Shown here: positions 22,341 to 29,670 of the stretch, in pieces
Layout: the number at the start of each line of letters is the position of its first letter
How positions within the stretch are numbered: the stretch's first letter is position 1
From: Amycolatopsis solani
GTDB taxonomy: Bacteria; Actinomycetota; Actinomycetes; Mycobacteriales; Pseudonocardiaceae
Direction of reading: 5' to 3'
DNA: 64,000 nucleotides
Assembly (NCBI RefSeq): GCF_033441515.1
Contig: NZ_JAWQJT010000004.1
Coordinates: forward strand, 372,001 to 436,000
The notes under the pieces: model-generated
The model's database searches: none
Seen by the model: the letters and a program-made list of their open reading frames with translations, nothing else
Told to the model about the DNA's origin: nothing
Program-made: the position numbers and the translations under genes

Positions 22341-22360
22341 TGTCTTACAGTCGTAAGACA
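22341..22360. promoter_or_regulatory. Perfect 8-4-8 operator upstream of a secreted protein gene
   Basis: TGTCTTAC-AGTC-GTAAGACA is a perfect inverted repeat ending 2 bases before the GGGGGAA ribosome site of the gene at 22376. It matches the predicted operator of the YtrA-type GntR gene (19802-19821) in 15 of 16 arm positions. Binding here would block transcription or initiation. Regulator assignment is inferred from this match. Confidence 0.72.
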
Positions 22361-22375
22361 GTGGGGGAACTAGTC

Positions 22376-23377
22376 ATGGAGCCCTTGATGCGCCTCTTCC
22401 TGGCCGTACTGGCGGCCGTCACCCTGTTCGCCGCGCCGGCGGACGCGGGCCAGTCCCGCCCGCCCGCCGATCCCGCGGGCGCGTTGCTCGCCGCGTTCGA
22501 CGACCACGCGATCGTCGCGAAGTCCAGCCCGGACGTCGGGCCGTTCGTCTTCGACCTCGTCCGCGACCCGCGCTTCCCCGGCCGCGTGAACGACATCGCC
22601 GTGGAGTGCGGGAATTCGCTGCTGCAGCCGTTGCTGGACGACTACATCGCCGGGGGTGACGTCCCGGACGTCAGCCGCGTCTGGCGCGACACGACCCAGC
22701 CGAGCTGCGGGTTCTCGACGTTCTACGAGCAGCTTTTCGCGCTGGTGCGGCAGGTCAACACGACGCTGCCCGCCGCGCGGAAGATCCGGGTGCTGGCGTG
22801 CGATCCACCGGTGGACTGGAGCCGCGTCCAGGCGCCGGCCGACCTGGAGCCGTTCCTGGACCGCGACACGACGATCGCCTCGGTGGTGGAGACCCAGGTG
22901 CTGCAGAAGCACCGGAAGGTCCTGATGCTGTTCGGCCTCGGCCACCTGACGCACGACGGCGGCAGCGGCGCGGTCGCCCGCCTGGAGCGCGCCCACCCCG
23001 GTGCGGCGTACGTCGTCGCGGATCACCGCGGGTTCACTGTGGACAATGCCCGGCTCGAGCAGCGGCTGGGTTCGTGGCCCGCTTTGGTACCGGTGCAGGG
23101 TTCCTGGCTCGGCGGCCTCGAGACGACGTACTTCCCGCTGAACCGGGAGTACCCGCCGGGCACGCGGGGATACCCCGGCGTGGACGCGTACCTGTACGAG
23201 GGCCCGGCGGACACGCTGCTGCGCGAACCGCTGTCGGCCCGCGCGATCCTGGACAACGACTATCTCACCGAACTGCGCCGGCGGGCGGCCGCGATCCAGG
23301 CCCCGCCGGACGGGATCGAGTGGCCGGAGTTCTTCTTCCAGCGGGAGCGCACGTCCGGAGTCCTGCTGCACGGCTAG
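22376..23377 (+). CDS. Secreted protein, EreA/ChaN (Tiki)-like, function unknown
   Basis: A 333-residue protein with a signal peptide (MRLFLAVLAAVTLFAAPADA after a short MEPL lead). The body weakly resembles the EreA/ChaN/TraB group: VNDIAVECGNSLLQPLLDDY matches the segment around the family's conserved acidic residue, and VLMLFGLGHLTHDG could carry a catalytic histidine. The family's usual first motif (G-E-x-H) is replaced by HAIVAKSSPDV, so catalysis may differ or be lost. ATG 22376 follows GGGGGAA by 6 bases and is preferred over ATG 22328. A perfect operator lies in its 5' region. It may act on an envelope or antibiotic-like substrate; this is speculative. Confidence 0.5.
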   Translation: MEPLMRLFLAVLAAVTLFAAPADAGQSRPPADPAGALLAAFDDHAIVAKSSPDVGPFVFDLVRDPRFPGRVNDIAVECGNSLLQPLLDDYIAGGDVPDVSRVWRDTTQPSCGFSTFYEQLFALVRQVNTTLPAARKIRVLACDPPVDWSRVQAPADLEPFLDRDTTIASVVETQVLQKHRKVLMLFGLGHLTHDGGSGAVARLERAHPGAAYVVADHRGFTVDNARLEQRLGSWPALVPVQGSWLGGLETTYFPLNREYPPGTRGYPGVDAYLYEGPADTLLREPLSARAILDNDYLTELRRRAAAIQAPPDGIEWPEFFFQRERTSGVLLHG

Positions 23378-23390
23378 TCTCGCGCGGGGC

Positions 23391-23434
23391 TCGTGAGTGT
23401 TTGTTCGGGTTCTAACCCGACTAAACACTCACGA
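23391..23434. terminator. 44-base palindrome between convergent genes, likely bidirectional terminator
   Basis: TCGTGAGTGTTT (23391-23402) pairs with AAACACTCACGA (23423-23434), and TCGGGTT (23405-23411) pairs with AACCCGA (23414-23420), giving 19 base pairs around two central bases with one interruption. It starts 13 bases after the stop of the secreted protein gene and overlaps the last codons of the convergent GNAT gene. There is no long T-run. Terminator function is inferred from placement and symmetry. Confidence 0.6.
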
Positions 23435-24170
23435 CCGGGTGCGAGACCCAGACGTTCGGCTCGACGTAGACCGCGAAGTCCTCGGCCACCGAGACGAACA
23501 CCGGGGCGAGCGCGCCCGGGACGGTCGCGACGCCGTCTTGGTCGAACGGCAGGCCGGTCCAGCGCCGCCAGTCCGCGAGCGGTGCCTGGACCGTCGCCGA
23601 ACAGGGGGCGATCGCCTCGACGCGGCCGCCCGCGCGGACGTGGGTGCGCAGCCAGCGGTCCGCGGGCAGCCCGTCCGCGCGGGTCTCGGCGGCGTACTCG
23701 CGCATCGGCTTCGACGGCACCGCCGCCTTGTCCGGCGGCCGGACCGGGATCACCAGCGAGCCCAGCCCGGCCGCCGCGGCGGCGTCGCGCATCGCGGCCA
23801 GCACCGTGCCGGCGTGGCCGCGGCCCTGGTGCTCCGGGTGCACGGCGATCTCCAGCGCGCCCGCGGTGTCCGCCGCGACGTCGTCGAGCGCGTCCTCCGC
23901 GGCCCACACCGCCACTTCGTCCCAGCCGCGGGCGGGCAGCGTTCCGCGACCGCGGAACGGCACCATGATGCCGCGCGCGATCGGCTGGTCGCCGTCGAGC
24001 AACGCGACGACGAGGTGCGGCCAGCGGCGCGCCACCCGGCGGCCGCGCACCAGCAGGCTCGTGAGGCTGCCCGCCATGAACGACGGCGAACCCGGCGGGT
24101 ACGGGATGGCGTAGACGGCCTCGGCCAGGTCCGGCCGCCGCGCCAGGGTCGTCAGCACCTCAGGTGCCAC
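23421..24170 (-). CDS. GNAT-family N-acetyltransferase
   Basis: A 249-residue protein with one GNAT domain. The acetyl-CoA pyrophosphate loop is VHPEHQGRGHAG near 110-121 (Q/R-x-x-G-x-G/A pattern), preceded by the beta-4 strand GALEIAV. The N-terminal 80 residues and the C-terminal 90 residues are longer than in minimal GNATs. Start is GTG 24170, inside the last codons of the Lrp gene (11-base overlap), so the two are co-translated. Its 3' end lies inside the palindrome at 23391-23434. Acceptor substrate unknown; the neighbouring Lrp regulator suggests an amino acid or amine. Confidence 0.8.
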   Translation of the reverse strand: MAPEVLTTLARRPDLAEAVYAIPYPPGSPSFMAGSLTSLLVRGRRVARRWPHLVVALLDGDQPIARGIMVPFRGRGTLPARGWDEVAVWAAEDALDDVAADTAGALEIAVHPEHQGRGHAGTVLAAMRDAAAAAGLGSLVIPVRPPDKAAVPSKPMREYAAETRADGLPADRWLRTHVRAGGRVEAIAPCSATVQAPLADWRRWTGLPFDQDGVATVPGALAPVFVSVAEDFAVYVEPNVWVSHPVVSV

Positions 24171-24606
24171 GGGACCACGATTCCAGTGCGATCAGCGTCT
24201 TCGTCCCCGTCACCTGGTGGTGCCGCCGGATCTCGTCGATCGTCTTCTGCAGGTGCGCCATGTCGCGCACCCTCAGCCACACCAGCGCGTCCGGGTCGCC
24301 CGCGATCGTGAAGACCGCCTGGGCCTCCGGCATCCGGGTCGTCGTGCGCAGGATCTCCGCGACCTTCGTGTTGCCGACGAAACGCAGCTCGGTGAACGCC
24401 TCGATGCCCCAGCCCAGCTTCGCGTGGTCGACCTGGACCGTGAAGCCGGTGATCACGCCGGTCTCACGCAGCCGGTCGATGCGGCGCTTGACCGCGGCCG
24501 TGGAGAGGGTGACGCGGCCGGCGATGTCGGACAGCGTGCGGCGGGCGTCCTCGCGCAGCAGGCCGAGGATCTCGTGGTCGGTCGCGTCGAGCAGCTCTTC
24601 GGGCAT
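24160..24606 (-). CDS. Lrp/AsnC-family transcriptional regulator
   Basis: A 148-residue regulator: N-terminal helix-turn-helix (LDATDHEILGLLREDARRTL then IAGRVTLSTAAVKRRIDRL) and a C-terminal RAM amino-acid-sensing domain (VFTIAGDPDALVWLRVRD). I chose ATG 24606 (MPEELLDATD), close to where family members start. It is divergent from the indolepyruvate ferredoxin oxidoreductase gene and upstream of the GNAT gene. The 151-base gap holds a near-perfect 14-base inverted repeat. Control of the keto-acid oxidoreductase in response to an amino acid is a reasonable inference, since Lrp-type regulators often flank such genes. Confidence 0.87.
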   Translation of the reverse strand: MPEELLDATDHEILGLLREDARRTLSDIAGRVTLSTAAVKRRIDRLRETGVITGFTVQVDHAKLGWGIEAFTELRFVGNTKVAEILRTTTRMPEAQAVFTIAGDPDALVWLRVRDMAHLQKTIDEIRRHHQVTGTKTLIALESWSRGT

Positions 24607-24625
24607 GCGTGCGAGCGTAACTCCG

Positions 24626-24671
24626 CGCAAAATTCCGAGCCAACCGGAGCGCGGGGCCTCCGAAGTTTGCG
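24626..24671. promoter_or_regulatory. Spaced inverted repeat in the lrp/ior divergent gap
   Basis: CGCAAAATTCCGAG (24626-24639) and CTCCGAAGTTTGCG (24658-24671) are complementary at 12 of 14 positions and 32 bases apart centre to centre, about three helical turns. The right arm abuts TATAGA at 24672-24677, a good -10 box for the oxidoreductase gene. This suits an oligomeric Lrp protein. Function is inferred. Confidence 0.6.
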
Positions 24672-24757
24672 TATAGAGTCCCGGAACGCCAACGCCTGTT
24701 GCGTCGCTGTGGCCGGCGTCGCACTGTGCCCGGAAGCACATCGAGAGGAGCCTCGCC

Positions 24758-27700
24758 GTGGAGACGTTCACGCTCGAAGACCGCTATCTGCGGGAGGCGG
24801 GGACCGTGCACCTGACCGGGGTGCAAGCCCTGGTCCGGCTGCTGTTCGACCGCGTCCGGCACGACCGCGCCCGCGGGGGCGACCCCGCCGTCTTCGTCTC
24901 GGGCTACGAGGGCTCCCCGCTGGCCGGGTACGACCTCGAGCTCGGCCGCCGCTCGACGCTGCTGGAGAAGCACGACGTCGTGCACCGGCCCGGGCTCAAC
25001 GAGGAGCTGGCCGCGACCTCGGTGATGGGCAGCCAGCTCGTCGCGGGCGCCGGCGGGAAGCGGGGCGTCACCGGCTTCTGGTACGGCAAGGCCCCCGGCC
25101 TCGACCGGGCCTCCGACGCGCTCCGCCACGCCAACCTGGCCGGCACCGACCCGCGTGGCGGCGCCGTCGCGCTCGTCGGCGACGACCCGAACGCGAAGTC
25201 CTCGACCGTGCCCTGCGCGTCCGAGCTCGCCCTCGCCGACCTGGCGATCCCGATCCTCTACCCCACCGACTCCCAGGACGTCCTCGACCTCGGCATGCAC
25301 GCGGTCGAGCTGTCCCGCGCGGCCGGCGTGTGGACGTCGCTCAAGATCGTCGCGAACGTCGCCGACGCGTCCGGCACCGCCACCGTCAGTCCTCAGTGGA
25401 CCGCGCCGGAACTCGAGCGGGCGTACCGGCACACGCCGACGTCGCGGCTGCTCGGCACCAGCCTCGCCGAGCTGGAGCGCAGCCTCTTCACCGTCCGGCT
25501 CCCGCTGGTCACGGAGTACCTGCGCGCGAGCGGGATCAACCGCATCACCGCGCGCGGGCCCGCCGACCGGATCGGCATCGTCTCCGCCGGCAAGTCCTAC
25601 CTGGACCTCCAGCAGGCGCTGCGCGCGCTCGGCCTCGACGCGGGCGCCCTGGCGAAGTACGGCATCCGCGTGCTCAAGCTCGGCGCGATCCACCCGCTGG
25701 AGCCCGCGATCGTCCGCGAATTCGCCGAAGGGCTCGACGAGATCGTCGTCGTCGAGGAGAAGCGCTCGTTCGTCGAGACGGCCCTCAAGGAGGTGCTCTA
25801 CGGCGTGCCCGGCGCCCCCGCGGTGACCGGCAAGAAGGACCGCGACGGCCGCACGCTGTTCACCGAGCTCGGCGAGCTGGACCCGGACGGCGTCGCGGCC
25901 GGGCTGGCCCGGCGGCTGCCCGGGGGCATCCCGCCGGTGGAAGCCCACCAGGCCCGCCGCCGCCGCGAGCGCATCTCGGTGCCGCTGCTCGCGCGGACGC
26001 CGTACTTCTGCTCGGGCTGCCCCCACAACTCCTCCACCAAGGTCCCGGAAGGCACGCTCGTCGGCGGTGGCATCGGCTGCCACACGATGGCCCTGTTCAT
26101 GGAGCCCGACCAGGTCGGCACCGTCCTCGGTGTGACGCAGATGGGCGGCGAGGGCACGCAGTGGATCGGCATGGCACCGTTCGTCGACGCCGAGCACTTC
26201 GTGCAGAACATCGGCGACGGCACCTTCACCCACTCCGGCAGCCTCGCGGTCCGCGCGGCGGTCGCGGCCGGCGTCAACATCACCTACAAGCTGCTCTACA
26301 ACTCCGCGGTGGCGATGACCGGCGGCCAGGACGCGGTCGGCGGGCTGCCGGTCGAGAAGGTCGCCGAACTGCTGCTCGTCGAGGGCGCGAAGCGGGTCGT
26401 GATCACCAGTGACGCGCCCGCGAAGCTGCGGCGCCGCAAGCTCCCCGCCGACGTCGAGGTGCTCGACCGCACCGAACTCCTGGCCGTGCAAGAAGAACTC
26501 GCCGGCGTCAAGGGCGTCACCGTGCTGATCCACGAGCAGGAGTGCGCGGCCGAGAAGCGCCGGAAACGCCGCCGCGGCAAGCAGACGGCGCCGGCCACCC
26601 GCGTGGTGATCAACGAGCGCGTCTGCGAAGGCTGCGGCGACTGCGGGACGAAGTCGAACTGCCTGTCCGTGCAGCCGGTGGCGACCGAGTTCGGCCGCAA
26701 GACCGCGATCCACCAGTCGTCGTGCAACGTCGACTACTCCTGCCTGGCCGGGGACTGCCCGTCGTTCGTCACCGTCGTGCCGACCGGGAAGAAGCAGCGG
26801 CGCAAGCTCGGTGAGCTGGCCGCCGACGCGATTCCCGCGCCCGCGACGTCCACGACGGACTTCACCGTGCGGATCACCGGCATCGGCGGCACCGGCGTGG
26901 TCACCGTGACGCAGATCCTCGCCACGGCGGCGGTGCTCGACGGGCGGCACGTCCGCACGCTCGACCAGACCGGGCTGGCGCAGAAGGGCGGCGCCGTCGT
27001 CTCCGACCTCAAGGTGACGGCGGAACCGGTCGAGCAGGCCCCCAAGCTCGCCACCGGCGAGTGCGACCTCTACCTGGCGTGCGACGCGCTCGTCGGGGCG
27101 GACGCAGCCAACCTCGCCGTGGCCGACGCCGAGCGGACCACCGCGGTCGTGTCGACCACCGAGGTCCCGACCGGCCGGATGGTCGTCGACACGACGGTGT
27201 CCTTCCCGGACCCCGGCAGCGTCCTCGCGCCCATCGACACCGCCGCATCGCGCACGGTTTCGCTCGACGCCCGCGGTCTCGCCGAGGAGCTGTTCGACGA
27301 CGACCAGTTCGCCAACGTCCTCCAGCTCGGCGCCGCCTATCAGACCGGCGCGATCCCGCTGCCCGCCGCGGCGATCGAGCGCGCGATCGAACTGAACGGC
27401 ACCGCGGTGCCGGCGAACCTGCAGGCCTTCCGCCGCGGCCGTCAGCTCGTGGCCGAGCCGGAGGCACTCACCTCGGCCCCCGCGCCGGCCCGCCGGGTCG
27501 CGCAGCCCTCCGCGCGCAAGCTGGTCCACGCCGAGTCCGGCTCCGAGCTGGCGCGGCTGCTGGACGTCCGGCTGCCGGACCTGGTCGCCTACCAGGACGA
27601 GCGGTACGCCCGCGCGTACGCCGAGTTCGTCGAGCGGGTGCGGGTGCTGGAGGACGGGCCGACGGAGATCACCGAGGCCGTCGCGAAACACCTGTACAAG

Positions 27701-28150
27701 CTGATGGCGTACAAGGACGAGTACGAGGTCGCCCGGCTCTCGCTGGACCCGGCGTTCACCGACGGCCTCTCGGAGCAGTTCGGCGAAGGCACGAAGTACG
27801 CCTACCGGCTGCACCCGCCGGTGCTGCGCGCGCTCGGCATGAAGCGCAAGATCAGCCTGGGCCCGTGGTTCCGGCCCGCGTTCAAGCTGCTGCACGCGTT
27901 GCGCAAGCTGCGTGGCACCCGGCTCGACCCGTTCGGCCGCGCCGAAGTGCGGCGGGTCGAACGCAAGATGGTCGAGGACTACCGCACCACGATCCTGCGG
28001 GCGTTCAGCGGCGGCGACGCCGACCGGGCGCGGGTGCTCGCGCTGGCCGAGCTGCCCGACCTGGTGCGCGGCTACGAAGACGTCAAGCTGGCCAACGTGG
28101 CCCGGTACCGGCAGAAGCAGGCCGAACTGCTCACGCTCGTAAATAGCTGA
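24758..28150 (+). CDS. Indolepyruvate ferredoxin oxidoreductase, fused alpha-beta type
   Basis: A 1130-residue single-chain 2-oxoacid:ferredoxin oxidoreductase. It oxidatively decarboxylates aryl- or branched-chain 2-oxoacids from amino-acid transamination to acyl-CoA and passes electrons to ferredoxin. Domain order: IorA-like N-terminal part (FVSGYEGSPLAGYD near 45), thiamine-diphosphate region with CSGCPHNSST near 415 and MGGEGTQWIGMAPF near 465, a cysteine-rich iron-sulfur segment (VCEGCGDCGTKSNC then SCNVDYSCLAGDC near 625-665), and the IorB-like gamma domain (ITGIGGTGVVTVTQILA near 705). GTG start with GAGAGGAG 8 bases upstream. It is divergent from an Lrp regulator. Its last 20 bases overlap the convergent response-regulator gene. 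Confidence 0.9.
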   Translation: METFTLEDRYLREAGTVHLTGVQALVRLLFDRVRHDRARGGDPAVFVSGYEGSPLAGYDLELGRRSTLLEKHDVVHRPGLNEELAATSVMGSQLVAGAGGKRGVTGFWYGKAPGLDRASDALRHANLAGTDPRGGAVALVGDDPNAKSSTVPCASELALADLAIPILYPTDSQDVLDLGMHAVELSRAAGVWTSLKIVANVADASGTATVSPQWTAPELERAYRHTPTSRLLGTSLAELERSLFTVRLPLVTEYLRASGINRITARGPADRIGIVSAGKSYLDLQQALRALGLDAGALAKYGIRVLKLGAIHPLEPAIVREFAEGLDEIVVVEEKRSFVETALKEVLYGVPGAPAVTGKKDRDGRTLFTELGELDPDGVAAGLARRLPGGIPPVEAHQARRRRERISVPLLARTPYFCSGCPHNSSTKVPEGTLVGGGIGCHTMALFMEPDQVGTVLGVTQMGGEGTQWIGMAPFVDAEHFVQNIGDGTFTHSGSLAVRAAVAAGVNITYKLLYNSAVAMTGGQDAVGGLPVEKVAELLLVEGAKRVVITSDAPAKLRRRKLPADVEVLDRTELLAVQEELAGVKGVTVLIHEQECAAEKRRKRRRGKQTAPATRVVINERVCEGCGDCGTKSNCLSVQPVATEFGRKTAIHQSSCNVDYSCLAGDCPSFVTVVPTGKKQRRKLGELAADAIPAPATSTTDFTVRITGIGGTGVVTVTQILATAAVLDGRHVRTLDQTGLAQKGGAVVSDLKVTAEPVEQAPKLATGECDLYLACDALVGADAANLAVADAERTTAVVSTTEVPTGRMVVDTTVSFPDPGSVLAPIDTAASRTVSLDARGLAEELFDDDQFANVLQLGAAYQTGAIPLPAAAIERAIELNGTAVPANLQAFRRGRQLVAEPEALTSAPAPARRVAQPSARKLVHAESGSELARLLDVRLPDLVAYQDERYARAYAEFVERVRVLEDGPTEITEAVAKHLYKLMAYKDEYEVARLSLDPAFTDGLSEQFGEGTKYAYRLHPPVLRALGMKRKISLGPWFRPAFKLLHALRKLRGTRLDPFGRAEVRRVERKMVEDYRTTILRAFSGGDADRARVLALAELPDLVRGYEDVKLANVARYRQKQAELLTLVNS

Positions 28151-28757
28151 GCATCGCGCCGGCCTGGCCGGGGACGCGCAGCTTCGCGCTGACGTCCCCG
28201 GCGTGCTGCCGGGCGGCGGCGGTGCCGATGCCGAGCAGCCGCCCGATCGTCGGCACCGAATGCCCCTCGGCCAGCAACGCGACGACTTCGCACTCGCGGT
28301 CGGTCAGCGCGGCCACCGGATCGCCGGGACGGCGCTTCGCCAGCTGGACCGCCACGACGTCCCGGTCCAGCACGGTGCCGCCGGCCGCGACGCGCCGGAG
28401 TGCGTCGAGGAACTCGTCGGGCCGGCCGACGCGCTCCTTGAGCAGGTACCCGGCCCCGGCCCCGCCGGCGGCCAGCAGGTCGCCCGCGTAGCCGTCTTCG
28501 ACGAACGAGGACAGCGCGAGGATCGCCAGCTCCGGCACCCGGCGCCGCGCTTCGAGGGCGGCGCGCAGCCCTTCGTCGGTGAACGTCGGCGGCAGCCGGA
28601 CGTCGACGACGGCCAGGTCCGGCGCCGCCGCCACGACCGACGACACCAGATCGCCCGGGTGGTCGACGGCCTCGACGACGTCGAACCCCTCGCTGCGCAG
28701 GAGCAGCACGAGCCCCTCCCGCAGCAGGGCGTCGTCCTCCGCGATCACGATGCGCAC
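28131..28757 (-). CDS. Orphan NarL/LuxR-family response regulator with a TTA codon
   Basis: A 208-residue response regulator. The receiver domain has acidic pocket EDD at 7-9, phospho-acceptor Asp52 in AVVDVRLPP and Lys near 107 in GYLLKERV. The C-terminal LuxR-type helix-turn-helix is recognisable (LTDRECEVVALLAEGHSVPT) but its recognition helix GIGTAAARQHAGDVSAKL lacks the usual T-V-x-x-H pattern, so DNA binding may be altered. Leu206 is encoded by TTA (28140-28142), rare in such GC-rich DNA and a possible bldA-type control point. No histidine kinase is adjacent. It overlaps the oxidoreductase gene by 20 bases tail to tail. Confidence 0.83.
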   Translation of the reverse strand: MRIVIAEDDALLREGLVLLLRSEGFDVVEAVDHPGDLVSSVVAAAPDLAVVDVRLPPTFTDEGLRAALEARRRVPELAILALSSFVEDGYAGDLLAAGGAGAGYLLKERVGRPDEFLDALRRVAAGGTVLDRDVVAVQLAKRRPGDPVAALTDRECEVVALLAEGHSVPTIGRLLGIGTAAARQHAGDVSAKLRVPGQAGAMLSYLRA

Positions 28758-28873
28758 GGCGGCTTCCTCCTCGTCGTCCCCCTGCCTGATGCACGGACGC
28801 GTGGGCGGAAGCGTTCAGTGGAGGACGGGCCGGACAGGGTCCCGGCAAAGTCGACGGCCCCCGCTCGAGCGAG

Positions 28874-28926
28874 GTCGCGAATGAGTCATTGGCGGCTTGG
28901 GAGGTCCCGAATGAGTCATTCGCGAC
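28874..28926. repeat. Two 30-bp-phased palindromes (AATGA-G-TCATT family), locus 1
   Basis: Copies at 28874-28896 and 28904-28926 share the core AATGAGTCATT within a 23-base near-palindrome whose ideal half is GTCGCGAATGA. Start-to-start distance is exactly 30 bases with a 7-base spacer. The block lies between the HATPase-like gene and the response-regulator gene, both on the minus strand. It is not coding. The same element occurs at 29611-29663 and 60510-60622. Confidence 0.85.
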
Positions 28927-28988
28927 ACCGCCTTCGGCAAGCCGCTCGGTGCGCGGGAAGCGGAGCCCTGAGGGGCCGGGCGCGCGCG

Positions 28989-29495
28989 TCAGCCGTCGGC
29001 GGACCAGCCGCTCAGCCGGGTCAGCAGGCGCTCCAGCACCTGCGGGTCCGCGGTCACCGGCTCGCCGGAGACCGGCTCGTCGACGAGGGTCCGGCGGTCC
29101 TGGCGGCGCGGCAGGCGCACCTGCTTCGCGTTCATGCCGCCGGGCAGCGCCAGCTCGCACCAGGTCGTGCGGGCCCCGCCGGCGCCGTGTTCGACGCCCA
29201 CCCGCTCGCCGGGCCCGGCCTTCGGTTCCGGCAGGCCGGGGACGTCGTCGTCGACCTCGACCACCAGGACCGCGGCGCTCAGCCGCAGCCGCAACGTCAC
29301 GAACGGCGGCGCCTTCGGGTTGCCGGCCTCGATCACGGCTTCGACCAGCCGTCTGGCGGCCGCGGTCGTCTGCTCCAGCATGGGCCGCAGGGACCAGTCG
29401 GTGAGAATCAGGCGGACGAACAGCTCGGTCACCGGCAGCGCGCTGGGCTGCGCGACGAGCCGGATGTCGTCCATCTGGGAGGTGTGCGCGCTCAA
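28989..29495 (-). CDS. HATPase-like (anti-sigma / RsbW-type) regulatory protein, divergent
   Basis: A 168-residue protein with the outline of a stand-alone GHKL ATPase of the anti-sigma kinase group. LTDWSLRPMLEQTTAAARRL and VEAVIEAGN correspond to the helix carrying the N box, and LVVEVDDDVPGLPEP to the G1 region. The canonical asparagine/histidine of the N box and the glycine-rich G2 lid are not clear, so ATP binding is doubtful. The tail from about 115 is charged and without known domain. It lies between two copies of the 30-bp-phased palindrome array and is upstream of the orphan response regulator. Family call moderate, function unknown. Confidence 0.6.
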   Translation of the reverse strand: MSAHTSQMDDIRLVAQPSALPVTELFVRLILTDWSLRPMLEQTTAAARRLVEAVIEAGNPKAPPFVTLRLRLSAAVLVVEVDDDVPGLPEPKAGPGERVGVEHGAGGARTTWCELALPGGMNAKQVRLPRRQDRRTLVDEPVSGEPVTADPQVLERLLTRLSGWSADG

Positions 29496-29610
29496 ACCTG
29501 ACCTTCCTCACCCAGGTGCGGCCTCCGCGGGTACCGCAACATGCCAACCGCCCGCGGCGGCACGGTACCGCCCGCGCCCGGCGCCGCCGCCGTCGGGGCC
29601 ATGGGTGAGC

Positions 29611-29663
29611 GTCGTGAATGAGTCATTCAGGTCACCGGATGTCCTGAATGACTCATTCAAGAC
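29611..29663. repeat. Two 30-bp-phased palindromes (AATGA-S-TCATT family), locus 2
   Basis: Copies at 29611-29633 (core AATGAGTCATT) and 29641-29663 (core AATGACTCATT) start exactly 30 bases apart. Relative to the other loci, both have T for C at position 5 and A for G at the mirrored position, so symmetry is kept by paired changes. The block is upstream of the HATPase-like gene and 8 bases from the end of azoR. Confidence 0.85.
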
Positions 29664-29670
29664 GTTCGAG

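Noticed and set aside
24464..27895. A 1143-codon open frame on the minus strand opposite the indolepyruvate oxidoreductase gene
   Set aside because: Composition is Arg/His/Gly/Val-rich without any domain. The plus-strand frame has full-length family motifs and iron-sulfur cysteines. It is an antisense shadow of high-GC codon bias.
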